Source: Nitrospinota bacterium (GTDB taxonomy: Bacteria; JADFOP01). From it: DNA of 64,000 nt. The position numbers were made by a program, and so were the translations under genes. Below, one piece after another: positions 50,724-59,977 of this stretch (positions are counted from its first letter, which is position 1; every line of letters begins with the position of its first letter). The stretch is from contig JADFOP010000001.1 of NCBI GenBank assembly GCA_022562795.1, forward strand, positions 62,001-126,000. The letters run 5' to 3'. Below the pieces are notes generated by a model. That model was not told where the DNA came from. It saw only the letters and a program-made list of their open reading frames with translations, and did not search any database.

Positions 50724-52168
50724 ACCGTAGTCCCATCGGGCCTGTCTTCGAGAATTACTCCGCGTTGGGCGAGGTCGTCTCGGATGCCGTCGGCCCGGGC
50801 CCAGTCTTCGGCCTGCCGGGCGGTGTAGCGTTCGGAAATTCGAGCCTCGATGGCCTCGGCGTCTAGGCCTTCGACGCCAATTCGGAAATAGGCGGAAGGG
50901 GCATCGCCGAGAATGCCCAACACCTCTCCCACGCTCTGGATCTGTGTGAGGAATGTTTCGGCGAGCGCCGCCTTCTCATCCTCATCGGCCGCTGAGTCGA
51001 GGAAGGTGTTCAGGGCACCTGTGGCGCGGAAGAGGTTGGCCAGGGCCAGGGCCGAGTTGAAATCGTCGTCCATTGCATCCCGGAAGGCTGCCTCCATGCC
51101 GGCGACCTCCTCCCATTCCGGGTGCTCATCGGCCGGTCGGGCCTCGGCGCGACGGCCTCCCGCATCCCCATGGGCCGCCAAGAGCTCTTCGCATCGCTCC
51201 CGAGAAGTGTAAAAGTAGTCAAGATTCTTCTTGGCGTCGGAGAGGGCTTGCTCGGTGTAGTCGATGGGGCTTCGGTAGTGGTGGGAGAGCAAGAAGAGCC
51301 AGACCACCTCGGGGTGGTGGGACTTAAGGATGTCCTCAATATTCAGGATATTGCCCAACGATTTGCTCATCTTGGCCTTATCGATGTTGATGAATCCGTT
51401 GTGAATCCAATATCGAACGAAGGGCTTGCCTGTGGCGGCTTCGGACTGGGCAATCTCGTTGTCGTGGTGAGGGAACTGGAGGTCACGACCCCCTCCGTGG
51501 ATGTCGAAGGTCTCGCCCAAGTAGTGGCTGCTCATGACTGAGCACTCGATGTGCCAGCCGGGCCGGCCTTCGCCCCAGGGGCTCGGCCATGAGGGCTCTC
51601 CCGGCTTAGATGCCTTCCAGAGGGCGAAGTCCAGCGGCTCTCTCTTTGCTTGGTGGACCTTCACCCGCGCCCCGGCCACCAACTCCTCTATCCGCTTGCC
51701 GGAGAGCCGTCCGTAATCGGGGAATTTGGCTACGGAGTAAAAGACGTTATCTTCGGCCACGTAAGCGTAACCCCGCTCGATGAGGCGGCCGATCATCTCG
51801 ACCATGCCATCGATGTAATCGCTGGCTTTGGGCTCGGCGTCGGGCCTGAGGAGCCCCAGCCGGTCGAAGTCGCGATGGAAAGCCTCTGTGTATCGGTCGG
51901 CGATGAGGCGGTACGAAACACCTTCTTTCTGCGCCCGCTCGATAATCTTGTCGTCCACGTCGGTAATGTTACGCACATAGGTGACGTCGTAGCCGATGTA
52001 GCGCAGGTACCGGTTAATCATGTCGAAGACGACCAAGGCCCGAGCGTGGCCGATGTGGCAGAGGTCATAGACGGTGACCCCGCAGACATACATCCGGACG
52101 CGCCCAGGCTCCAGGGGCTCGAATAGTTCCTTGCGCCTCTCCAGAGTGTTGTAGATGGCCAAAGCCAT
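50705..52168 (-). CDS. cysS: Cysteinyl-tRNA synthetase
   Basis: The 487-residue class I synthetase has C-G-V-T-V-Y-D with the zinc cysteine near residue 29, HIGHAR as the HIGH motif, further zinc ligands in GWHIECSVMSSHYLG and PHHDNEIAQSEAATG, and AKMSKSLGN as the KMSKS loop. Length is standard. It lies between ispF and rlmB, an order found in several phyla. Confidence 0.97.
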   Translation of the reverse strand: MALAIYNTLERRKELFEPLEPGRVRMYVCGVTVYDLCHIGHARALVVFDMINRYLRYIGYDVTYVRNITDVDDKIIERAQKEGVSYRLIADRYTEAFHRDFDRLGLLRPDAEPKASDYIDGMVEMIGRLIERGYAYVAEDNVFYSVAKFPDYGRLSGKRIEELVAGARVKVHQAKREPLDFALWKASKPGEPSWPSPWGEGRPGWHIECSVMSSHYLGETFDIHGGGRDLQFPHHDNEIAQSEAATGKPFVRYWIHNGFINIDKAKMSKSLGNILNIEDILKSHHPEVVWLFLLSHHYRSPIDYTEQALSDAKKNLDYFYTSRERCEELLAAHGDAGGRRAEARPADEHPEWEEVAGMEAAFRDAMDDDFNSALALANLFRATGALNTFLDSAADEDEKAALAETFLTQIQSVGEVLGILGDAPSAYFRIGVEGLDAEAIEARISERYTARQAEDWARADGIRDDLAQRGVILEDRPDGTTVWKVRT

Positions 52169-52177
52169 GAGGTGGGC

Positions 52178-52693
52178 CTACCTTTTTTTACCGGTTGGTG
52201 AAGATTCCTTGGATGGTACGGCGGCGAGGGTGGCTGCGGCGTAAGCGGCAATTCCTTCGCCGTGGCCCACGAAGCCGAGGCCCTCTGTAGTAGTCGCTTT
52301 GATGTTGACGAGCGTCGGGTCGATGGCCAGGGTTTCGGCGATATTGGTCTCCATTTCGGGGATAAACTCTTTGATCTTGGGTTCTTGGAGCACGATGGTC
52401 GCATCGACGTTCAGGGGGCGGAGGTTCCGGCGTGCCACAATTTCCCTCACCTCTCGAAGCAGCACCAAGCTGCTCACTCCAGAATAGGATGGGTCGTTGT
52501 CAGGGAAGTGCCGGCCGATGTCTCCCGCGCCGCAAGCACCCAGCAGGGCATCGCAAATGGCGTGGACGACAACATCGGCGTCTGAATGCCCCTCAAGACC
52601 GAGGTCCGAGGAGATGGCGACTCCCCCCAAGACCAAGGGGCGGCCCCGTGCTAACCGGTGGACGTCGTAGCCCATCCCTACCCGTACGCTCAT
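52178..52693 (-). CDS. ispF: 2-C-methyl-D-erythritol 2,4-cyclodiphosphate synthase
   Basis: 171 residues. The zinc site is GYDVHRL (D, H) with the third histidine in EGHSDADVVVHAICDALLGACGAGDIGRHFPD. It cyclises CDP-ME 2-phosphate in the non-mevalonate isoprenoid pathway. The C-terminus runs about 12 residues beyond the usual end, with a basic tail. It lies directly after ispD. Confidence 0.97.
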   Translation of the reverse strand: MSVRVGMGYDVHRLARGRPLVLGGVAISSDLGLEGHSDADVVVHAICDALLGACGAGDIGRHFPDNDPSYSGVSSLVLLREVREIVARRNLRPLNVDATIVLQEPKIKEFIPEMETNIAETLAIDPTLVNIKATTTEGLGFVGHGEGIAAYAAATLAAVPSKESSPTGKKR

Positions 52694-52695
52694 AC

Positions 52696-53418
52696 TCAGG
52701 CGCCCTCCGCTGAGGTCTCTGAGGCTGACTCCGAGCGCTCCAGGGACTTCAATATTTCCTCGGCGAGAGACCAGTCTTCCACTGTGGTCACCTTGAGATT
52801 GAACTCAGCCCCAGCCACCACCCGCACCGGAAGCCCAAGCCGCTCGACGAGCGTCGAGTCGTCGGTGGCGACAACGCCGTCGCTCCGCGCGCGCCCGATG
52901 GCCTCGACCAGCACTTCACGCCGGAAGGCCTGGGGGGTCTGGAGCCGAAAGAGCCCGTCTCGGGAAATCGTTTCCACGACAGCTCCATCAGCCACCCGCT
53001 TTACGGTGTCGGCTACAGGGATGGCCGCTGCCGCCGCTCCCACGGACCGGGCGGCCTCTACCACGGCGGCCACCATCGCTTGCGTCACGAACGGGCGCAC
53101 ACCGTCGTGGACGACAACAAGCTCGGCCTCGGACGGCAGGGACTCAAGCCCCGCTGCCACCGAGTCTTGACGTTCGCCACCTCCTGCCACGATGGCCCCG
53201 ACCTTGGCCAAACCGTAAGGTTCAACGAGCTCGGCCCGTACCTTGGCCACCCAGTCGGCCGGAACGACGACTACCACGGTCTCTAGGAGGGGTGAGGCAG
53301 AAAGCCGCTCGAGGGTGTGGACAAGTAGAGGCCGTCCGCCCAACGGCAGGAACTGCTTGGGCTGAGCCGCCTCCATACGCACCCCCGCCCCGGCGGCGGG
53401 AACAATTGCGGCAATCAT
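52696..53418 (-). CDS. ispD: 2-C-methyl-D-erythritol 4-phosphate cytidylyltransferase
   Basis: 240 residues with the nucleotide-binding AIVPAAGAGVRMEAAQPKQFLPLGGRPLL, VHDGVRPFVT, and LQTPQAFRREVL followed by ATDDSTLVE. It makes CDP-ME from MEP and CTP. With ispF two bases downstream it provides two successive-pathway enzymes of isoprenoid synthesis. Confidence 0.97.
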   Translation of the reverse strand: MIAAIVPAAGAGVRMEAAQPKQFLPLGGRPLLVHTLERLSASPLLETVVVVVPADWVAKVRAELVEPYGLAKVGAIVAGGGERQDSVAAGLESLPSEAELVVVHDGVRPFVTQAMVAAVVEAARSVGAAAAAIPVADTVKRVADGAVVETISRDGLFRLQTPQAFRREVLVEAIGRARSDGVVATDDSTLVERLGLPVRVVAGAEFNLKVTTVEDWSLAEEILKSLERSESASETSAEGA

Positions 53419-53443
53419 GGGTTTGCCCTTGCAAGCAGACGCG

Positions 53444-54454
53444 TTAGACCGCCTCCCGCTCGACCTCCTCCTTAGGACGGGTGAAAATCATTCGGCCAGC
53501 GGTGGTCTGGAGTACGCTGGTGACCAAGACATCGAGGGATTTTCCGATTAAACGGCGAGCGTTGTCGACCACGACCATTGTGCCGTCGTCCAGGTAGGCG
53601 ACCCCCTGGCCGGCCTCCTTGCCTTCCTTGAGGATGTAGACGTTCATCATCTCGCCGGGCAGGACAACGGGCTTGACAGCGTTGGCCAGCTGGTTGATGT
53701 TGAGAACACCAACGCCCTGGAGCTCAGCGACCTTATTGAGGTTAAAATCGTTGGTCAAGACCTTGGCGTCGAGATCCTTGCCCAAGGCCACGAGCTTGGC
53801 ATCCACCTCTTTAATTTTCGGGAAATCTTGGTCGAGGAACTGGATGTCGATCTCCATGTTCTTTTGCATTCGCTGAAGAATGTCCAACCCCCGTCGGCCT
53901 CGGTTGCGCTTCAAGCTATCGGGCGAATCCGCAATCTGCTGGAGCTCTTTCAGGACGAACTGGGGGATGATAAGAGGGCCTTCCAAAAACCCCGCCTCGG
54001 AGATGTCGGCGACCCTCCCGTCGATGATGACACTGGTATCCAGGATTTTCGTGTTCTTGGAACCGGAGTCCTCAACTATTCGGTCAAGGCCGGGAATTTC
54101 AATCTCGCGGCTCTTGATAACCCCCAGCATGAGTCCCAGGTAGCCTCCTATGAAGAAGACCAGGCTACGGACCAGAAACTGGGCCAGAGGGTCTTGGCCG
54201 GGCCAGCTAGAGAAGGCCATAAGCACCAGGCGAGCCGTGATCAACCCAAGGATGAGGCCTACGAACCCCCCGACAAGCCTGCGGGGCTGAACCTGGCTGA
54301 GAGTACGCTCCAGGACGCAAATGAGCAACCCAGCGAAGAAGCCCACACCGATGCCGGTAATGATCCCCTCGTAGCCCAGGTACTGTGTGCCTATGTAGTA
54401 GCCCAGCAACGTTGTGCCCACGACTAGGGAAAACCGTAATCCGTATAGTCCCAT
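53444..54454 (-). CDS. PIN-TRAM domain membrane protein (YacL-like)
   Basis: 336 residues. Three or four N-terminal membrane helices (about 1-125) precede a PIN domain with acidic residues in ILDTSVIIDGRVAD and LTNDFNLNKVAELQGV. A TRAM RNA-binding domain follows, in GEMMNVYILKEGKEAGQGVAYLDDGTMVVVDN. It may act as a membrane-tethered ribonuclease or RNA-binding factor. ATG 54454 is preferred because AAAGGGGG lies upstream; open frame continues 16 codons further. It lies between carD and ispD, a widely kept order. Confidence 0.9.
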   Translation of the reverse strand: MGLYGLRFSLVVGTTLLGYYIGTQYLGYEGIITGIGVGFFAGLLICVLERTLSQVQPRRLVGGFVGLILGLITARLVLMAFSSWPGQDPLAQFLVRSLVFFIGGYLGLMLGVIKSREIEIPGLDRIVEDSGSKNTKILDTSVIIDGRVADISEAGFLEGPLIIPQFVLKELQQIADSPDSLKRNRGRRGLDILQRMQKNMEIDIQFLDQDFPKIKEVDAKLVALGKDLDAKVLTNDFNLNKVAELQGVGVLNINQLANAVKPVVLPGEMMNVYILKEGKEAGQGVAYLDDGTMVVVDNARRLIGKSLDVLVTSVLQTTAGRMIFTRPKEEVEREAV

Positions 54455-54490
54455 GGGTCTATCCCCCTTTGTGGTCGTGGACGGCAAGGT

Positions 54491-54516
54491 TCTCGGAGGC
54501 ATGGCGCCTTCCGAGA
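54491..54516 (-). promoter_or_regulatory. Intercistronic hairpin between carD and the PIN-TRAM gene
   Basis: TCTCGGA and TCCGAGA pair perfectly, extended by GGC/GCC after a one-base bulge. No T-run follows. It could attenuate readthrough from carD or stabilise the upstream mRNA. Confidence 0.45.
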
Positions 54517-54520
54517 CAGC

Positions 54521-55000
54521 TTATTTAGCGACGAGGTTGTCCAGAAGGGTGACGACCGAATCCTTGGATATGCCCCGCACTTGGGAAATCTCTTCGGAGA
54601 TGAGTTCGCGCACGTTATCGAGAACCCGTTTCTCGCCGAAAGAGAGGGTCTTGCGGGTCTTGAGTCTGGTCAGGTCGCGGTAAATCTTTGCGATTTCGAA
54701 GACACAGCCGGTCTTAATTGTCTCCATATATTGCTTGGAGCGCCGGTTCCAAGCCTCGGTGCTCCTCGACTCGCGCTGTTTGAGGACTTCCATCACCTTT
54801 TTAACATCGGCTTCTCGAATGACTTCCCGCAGCCCCACCTTGCGGCTGTTGGCTGTCGGCACCATGATGGTCATACCACGTTCGTACATATGCAAGATAT
54901 AGAATGATTCCTCGGTGCCCGACATTTCACGGTTTTGGATGTCCCCAACGACCCCGACACCATGCGACGGATAGACTACCTTGTCGCCCACTTTAAACAT
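54521..55000 (-). CDS. CarD-family transcriptional regulator
   Basis: 159 residues with the RNA-polymerase-interacting N-terminal domain MFKVGDKVVYPSHGVGVVGDI...YILHMYERGMTIMVPT and a helical C-terminal DNA-binding part (WNRRSKQYMETIKTG). CarD proteins bind the RNA polymerase beta subunit and stabilise open complexes at many promoters. A strong promoter (55031-55059) stands just upstream, and the ispDF-cysS-rlmB run follows. Confidence 0.93.
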   Translation of the reverse strand: MFKVGDKVVYPSHGVGVVGDIQNREMSGTEESFYILHMYERGMTIMVPTANSRKVGLREVIREADVKKVMEVLKQRESRSTEAWNRRSKQYMETIKTGCVFEIAKIYRDLTRLKTRKTLSFGEKRVLDNVRELISEEISQVRGISKDSVVTLLDNLVAK

Positions 55001-55030
55001 TTTTCCACCCTTCCTACCTCAAAATATCTT

Positions 55031-55059
55031 ACTATAGCAGATAACTATATGAATGTCAA
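55031..55059 (-). promoter_or_regulatory. Promoter of the carD operon
   Basis: On the minus strand TTGACA (55059-55054) and TATAGT (55036-55031) are separated by 17 bp, close to consensus, 31 bases before the carD start. Confidence 0.8.
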
Positions 55060-55131
55060 AGATTCTTTCTCTGTAATGTGATATGAGGTGGTCGACCCCT
55101 CAAGAGTTGTCATCATAAAGGGTTTGGCTCT

Positions 55132-56496
55132 TTAGCTTTTATCGAAGAGAACGGCAAAGGCATCTTCTAGTGTGGCCACCTCGACAGCCTTTAGAGCCAG
55201 GCCGGGCTGGTCGGAGCCGGTGCGAGGAGGGATGATAGCCTGCTTAAAGCCGAGGGAGGCGGCCTCTTTACATCGAGCTTCCAGCTGGGGAACCGTCCGC
55301 ACCTCCCCGGTGAGGCCCACCTCGCCTAGGCATACCGCCTCGAAGGGAACGGGGCGGCTGCGGAAGCTAGAAATGATGGCGCACGCAACCCCAAGGTCGC
55401 TTGCCGGCTCCACGATGCGCACTCCGCCAGCCACGTTGAGATAGATGTCTTGGTCGTGCAACGCAAAGCCTGCCCGCTTCTCGAGGATGGCCGCCAGGAG
55501 TGCGAGCCGATTAGGGTCGAGCCCGGTTGCCATCCGCCTTGGGAGGGCCAGGGAGGAGGGACTAACCAGGGCTTGGACCTCCAGTAGGATAGGTCGAGTA
55601 CCCTCCATGGCCACCACCACCACGCTGCCGGGCTGGTCAACTGGGCGCTGGGCGAGAAACGTCGCCGATGGGTTGAGGACCTCGCGGAGACCATCGCCAC
55701 CCATCTCGAAGACCCCGATCTCGTGGGTCGAGCCGAATCGGTTCTTCGCCCCGCGGAGAATCCGGTAAGGGCTCGCCCCTTCGCCTTCGAAGGCCAACAC
55801 CACATCAACCATGTGCTCCAGGACTCGGGGGCCGGCCACGGCGCCGTCCTTGGTCACATGGCCGACGAGGGCCAAAGGCACGCCCAGGCGCTTGGCGGCG
55901 GCGATGAGTTGGGCGGCCACCTCACGGACCTGCCCCACGCTTCCAGGGGCCGAGGTCAGGGTTGAGGTGTAGCAGGTCTGGATGGAGTCTATAACGCAGA
56001 GGGCGGGCCGGGTGGCCTCCAAGTGGCCCAGGATAGCTTCGACGTTGGTCTCAGCCAAAACCAGGAGATCTTTTTCCATAACCCCCAGCCGGCGGGCCCT
56101 TAGGCTAATCTGTCCCGGGCTCTCTTCGCCCGATACATAGAGGACCGGGGCGCCGCCTGCAGCCAGGCGGCCTGCGGCCTGGAGCAGGAGGGTCGATTTT
56201 CCGACCCCCGGGTCGCCCGCCACGAGAACCACTGAGCCGGCCACGAGACCCCCGCCCAGGACGCGGTCGAACTCGCTGATGCCTGTGCGCTGGCGAGGCT
56301 CCTCGCCTGCGGCCACCGAGTCGATTGGCACGGGCGAAGCGGCGGTAAGGCTCAGGCGCGGACGGACGTCTCGGCCTGAGGCTTCCACCTCCTCGGCCAT
56401 GGTGTTCCAGCCGCCGCAATCGGGGCACCGGCCGAGCCACTTGGGCGAGGAGTAGCCGCAGGCTTGACAAACGAACGAGCTTTTTGGTCGCGCCAT
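55132..56496 (-). CDS. radA: DNA repair protein RadA
   Basis: 454 residues. The N-terminal C4 zinc finger is CQACGYSSPKWLGRCPDCGG, the Walker A is GDPGVGKSTLL, the RadA-specific motif is KNRFGSTHEIG, and a C-terminal Lon-protease-like fold follows (YLNVAGGVRIVEPASDLGVA). RadA drives branch migration during recombination. Standard length. Confidence 0.97.
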   Translation of the reverse strand: MARPKSSFVCQACGYSSPKWLGRCPDCGGWNTMAEEVEASGRDVRPRLSLTAASPVPIDSVAAGEEPRQRTGISEFDRVLGGGLVAGSVVLVAGDPGVGKSTLLLQAAGRLAAGGAPVLYVSGEESPGQISLRARRLGVMEKDLLVLAETNVEAILGHLEATRPALCVIDSIQTCYTSTLTSAPGSVGQVREVAAQLIAAAKRLGVPLALVGHVTKDGAVAGPRVLEHMVDVVLAFEGEGASPYRILRGAKNRFGSTHEIGVFEMGGDGLREVLNPSATFLAQRPVDQPGSVVVVAMEGTRPILLEVQALVSPSSLALPRRMATGLDPNRLALLAAILEKRAGFALHDQDIYLNVAGGVRIVEPASDLGVACAIISSFRSRPVPFEAVCLGEVGLTGEVRTVPQLEARCKEAASLGFKQAIIPPRTGSDQPGLALKAVEVATLEDAFAVLFDKS

Positions 56497-56613
56497 AGAT
56501 CAAAAGGTGGCCTGGGCCATCGTAAAGGGGCCTCGGGCATTGGCAGTACGTTGGGTGGCCTTATCTAAGTAGCTGAGGATTATGAGGTTATCCTTCCTAC
56601 ATAATTCGGGAAG

Positions 56614-58047
56614 CTATGGGGTGAGGTTCAAGACCATCAGGCGAATCTCCGTCATTTCCTCAATGGCGTACTTTAGTCCCTCTCGGCCGAAGCCCGACTC
56701 TTTAACACCCCCGTAAGGCATGTGGTCGACTCGGTATGTGGGGACGTCGTTGACTATGATACCCCCAACCTCCAGGGTCTCGTATGCCCGGTGGACCGCC
56801 GTGAGGTCGTTGGTGAAGATGCCCGCCTGAAGCCCGTAGATTGAGTCGTTGACGGCTCCGACGGCCTCCATGAAATCGCTGTAGGGCTCGACGGTTACTA
56901 CTGGCCCGAAGGCCTCGAGGCAGCTCACCCGCATGTCGGGCTTGACACCTTCGAGGACCGTGGGCTCCATCATAGTGCCCTGGCGCTTGCCGCCGGTCAC
57001 GACTGATGCCCCGCCATCGACGGCCTCGTCCACCCACTCCTCGATACGGGCCGCGGCCTGGAGATCGATCAGGGGCCCCACCTCTGTACTTTCTTCCATG
57101 GGGTCGCCGACGACGATTTGGGCAACTTCATTGAGGAAGACGTTCATAAATTCGTCGTAGATGGGCTCGTGGATGAACATGCGCTGGACGGAGATGCAGA
57201 TTTGTCCCCCATAGGCGAAGGAGCCCAGCCGGCAGCGCTTGGCCACGAAGGGGATGTCGATGTCGGAGTGGGCGACGACCCCCGCATTACCGCCCAGCTC
57301 CAGGGTGACCCGCTTCTTAGGCACGAGGCCTTTCAAGTGCCAGCCGACCTCAGGGCTGCCGGTGAACGTAAGCTTCTTGATTCGCTCGTCTTGGAGGATG
57401 CCCTCCGCCACAGGTCCTGAGCAAGGCAGCACGCTGAAAGCCTCCGGCGGCCAGCCCGCCTCGAGGACGATCTCGCCGAGCTTGAGCGAAGAGAGCGGGG
57501 TCTGAGTCGCCGGCTTCATGATCAAGGGGGCGCCCACAGCGATGGCCGGGGCCACCTTGTGGGCCACCAAGTTGAGGGGGAAATTGAAGGGTGATATCCC
57601 CAGCATGGGCCCTACGGGGAAGCGGCGCACCAAGCCGATCCGGTTTTCGTGGCCCTCAACCCAATCGAGGCTCATCAGTTCCCCATCGATGCGCTTGGCC
57701 TCCTCCATAGCGACCCAGAAAGTGTTGGCGGCCCGGCCGACCTCGCCTCTGGCCTGCTTGATGGGTTTACCCGCCTCAAGCGCGATGGTGCGGGAGAGCT
57801 CCTCGTGACGGGCCTTTATCCCCTCGGAGATGGCCTGGAGAATCTCGGCCCGCTTCCAGCTCGGCAGGGCCCGTGTTGCCGGAAAGGCCCGGTGGGCTCG
57901 CTCCACGGCTTCGAGGGCTTCGTCGCCGCCAGGCCGAGAGACGATTCCTATGGTCTCTTGGTTGTACGGGTTTTTAAGCTCGTAGGTCTCACTCGTAGAG
58001 CGCCATTCACCCCCTATGAGGCTTGGATACTCCTTTACCATGGGCAC
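56614..58047 (-). CDS. NAD(P)-dependent aldehyde dehydrogenase
   Basis: 477 residues. Catalytic C284 lies in AYGGQICISVQR, general base E250 in VTLELGG, and oxyanion N154 in SPFNFPLN. The NAD(P)-binding FTGSPEVG is present. The nearest known subgroups are lactaldehyde/glyceraldehyde-3-phosphate (non-phosphorylating) dehydrogenases; the substrate is not fixed by sequence. It stands alone, between radA and a carbonic anhydrase gene on the same strand. Confidence 0.9.
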   Translation of the reverse strand: MPMVKEYPSLIGGEWRSTSETYELKNPYNQETIGIVSRPGGDEALEAVERAHRAFPATRALPSWKRAEILQAISEGIKARHEELSRTIALEAGKPIKQARGEVGRAANTFWVAMEEAKRIDGELMSLDWVEGHENRIGLVRRFPVGPMLGISPFNFPLNLVAHKVAPAIAVGAPLIMKPATQTPLSSLKLGEIVLEAGWPPEAFSVLPCSGPVAEGILQDERIKKLTFTGSPEVGWHLKGLVPKKRVTLELGGNAGVVAHSDIDIPFVAKRCRLGSFAYGGQICISVQRMFIHEPIYDEFMNVFLNEVAQIVVGDPMEESTEVGPLIDLQAAARIEEWVDEAVDGGASVVTGGKRQGTMMEPTVLEGVKPDMRVSCLEAFGPVVTVEPYSDFMEAVGAVNDSIYGLQAGIFTNDLTAVHRAYETLEVGGIIVNDVPTYRVDHMPYGGVKESGFGREGLKYAIEEMTEIRLMVLNLTP

Positions 58048-58216
58048 TCCTCTCCTCGGGCTCCATCTATCGGGCCAAGCCGAAAAGCGAGGGCGATGGC
58101 AAGCCCGGGATAGAATAAAACGGTCTGCTGGGCGATGAGGTCTGATAGCTCTTTGACGGACTCAATTTACATCAGCGGGCAAGAAAAATCCAGGGCCAAA
58201 CGCCCCCCCTTGGGGC

Positions 58217-58840
58217 CTACTCAACCCACTGGAAGCCGAGCTCCGGGTGGTAGGACTTGAGCCGGGAGGTGTTAATATCATAGAGCCAGCCGTGGAGCTC
58301 CACACGTTGGGCTTCGAGCGCCTCGGCCACCACGGGGTAGCTCAGGAGGTGTTCCCGCTGGAGAACGACATTGAGCTCCACCAGCCGGTCCCACCGCTCC
58401 TCGACGGTCGGTAAGCCCCCTTCCTCGTCCAGGCGTCGCCGGGCCTCCTGGGCGAGGCTCACCCACTGGCGCAACTTAGGCTCCGCCTCGAGGGCGTCGG
58501 TCCCCTCCAGAAGCGCCTTGACTCCACCACAGCCGTAGTGGCCCCAGACAATCACGTGCTTAAGGTCCGGCAGGTGGCCCAGCGCGTACTCTATAGCCGC
58601 CCCGGCGCTGGAGTCGGCCGAGCCCATTGGTGGAACGATGTTGGCGACGTTGCGCACCATGAAGATATCTCCCGGCCGGGCGTCTACTATCAGCTCGGGC
58701 ACGACTCGGGAATCAGAGCAAGCCACAACAAGGGCACGGCATGGCTGGTCGGAAGCCTCGGCCAGGCCCCGAAAGAGCGCCTTCTCCCTCTCGAAGTACC
58801 CGGCCATAAATCGCCGGTGACCGCTCAGCATCCGCTCCAT
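58217..58840 (-). CDS. Beta-class carbonic anhydrase
   Basis: The 207-residue enzyme interconverts CO2 and bicarbonate. The zinc ligands are C41 (ACSDSR), H101 and C104 (WGHYGCGG), with the catalytic dyad D43-R45. The MVRNVANIVPP loop and SADSSAGAAIEYAL are also typical. ATG 58840 has AGGAAGG upstream; ATG 58876 would add 12 residues. It is divergent from the transketolase genes. Confidence 0.94.
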   Translation of the reverse strand: MERMLSGHRRFMAGYFEREKALFRGLAEASDQPCRALVVACSDSRVVPELIVDARPGDIFMVRNVANIVPPMGSADSSAGAAIEYALGHLPDLKHVIVWGHYGCGGVKALLEGTDALEAEPKLRQWVSLAQEARRRLDEEGGLPTVEERWDRLVELNVVLQREHLLSYPVVAEALEAQRVELHGWLYDINTSRLKSYHPELGFQWVE

Positions 58841-58946
58841 AATGGGCCTTCCTCTCGTCCAGGGGTCCGCCTCCATACCTCACCCGATAATACTGGACTC
58901 GGCCCGGCCCCATGTCAAGAAGGGCGGTCGGGCCGCACTATAGGGG

Positions 58947-58975
58947 TTGCCTTCTTTCGGAGTGTGACGTATACT
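58947..58975 (+). promoter_or_regulatory. Promoter of the transketolase genes
   Basis: TTGCCT (58947-58952) and TATACT (58970-58975) are separated by 17 bp, about 135 bases before the first transketolase start. Confidence 0.5.
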
Positions 58976-59110
58976 TGCTTACCCAGGGTGAGGATGGAAA
59001 TAAACGGGATAGGATGACGCCCGACGCCACCTTGCCTATTCTGCCTACAGTACGAATCAAATAACCATACCTTTTTTGGACCCTCGTTTGAGCAAAGAGG
59101 ACCCGCCCCC

Positions 59111-59977
59111 ATGACCACTGGCATGTCGCTCGAAGTGCGAATCAAGGAGCTCGAGGCCATAGCCCGCACCTGCCGGGTGGACGTCATCCGGATGGTGGCC
59201 GAGGCCGGAAGCGGCCACCCGGGCGGGTCGCTTTCGGCCATTGACGTTATCGTGGCGCTCTTCTTTCACAAGATGCGCCACGACCCGGCTCGGCCCGACG
59301 ACCCAGGGCGCGACCGGTTCGTCCTCTCAAAGGGCCACGGCGTCTCCGCCCTATACGCCGCACTAGCCCATGCCGGCTACTTCCCCAAGGAGCAGCTCCT
59401 CACCTACCGAAAGCTGGGCTCGCCTCTGCAAGGCCACCCCGACCGGCTCCGATTCTCCCTCATGGAGGGCTCCACGGGGAGCCTGGGCCAGGGCCTCTCC
59501 ATCGCCCAGGGGCTCGCCCTTGCCAGCAAACTCGACGGCGACCGGTTCCAGGTCTACTGCATGATAGGCGACGGCGAGAGCCAGGCCGGCCAGATATGGG
59601 AGGCGGCCTTGAGCGCCCCCAAGTTCGACCTCGACACCCTATGTGTCATATGCGACTACAACAAGGTCCAGCTAGACGGGTCCGTCTGGGAGATAATGGA
59701 CCTCGAGCCGTTGGCAGACAAATGGCGCGCCTTCAACTGGCACGTCATTGAGATCGACGGACACAGCTTCGAGGAGATTATTCCCGCCCTGGACGAAGCC
59801 GAGGCAACCAAGGGACGTCCCACGATGATTATCGCCCACACGGTTAAGGGCAAGGGGGTCTCCTTCATGGAGGGCCTCAGCGCCTGGCACGGAAAGGCCC
59901 CAAACCCCGAGCAGGCCGAGGAGGCGATAGCCGAGCTTTTGGGAGAGGCCGAAGGAGGCCGTCATGACGGAGCGTAA
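59111..59977 (+). CDS. Transketolase, N-terminal subunit
   Basis: 288 residues holding the thiamin-diphosphate domain: SGHPGGSLSAIDVIVALFF, SKGHGVSALYA, GSTGSLGQGLS, and GDGESQAGQIWEAALSA followed by CDYNKVQLDG (the GDG...NN-type cofactor site). The protein ends before the pyrimidine-binding domain, which the next gene supplies. Split transketolases are frequent in bacteria and archaea. The reading frames overlap by 14 bases. Confidence 0.95.
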   Translation: MTTGMSLEVRIKELEAIARTCRVDVIRMVAEAGSGHPGGSLSAIDVIVALFFHKMRHDPARPDDPGRDRFVLSKGHGVSALYAALAHAGYFPKEQLLTYRKLGSPLQGHPDRLRFSLMEGSTGSLGQGLSIAQGLALASKLDGDRFQVYCMIGDGESQAGQIWEAALSAPKFDLDTLCVICDYNKVQLDGSVWEIMDLEPLADKWRAFNWHVIEIDGHSFEEIIPALDEAEATKGRPTMIIAHTVKGKGVSFMEGLSAWHGKAPNPEQAEEAIAELLGEAEGGRHDGA

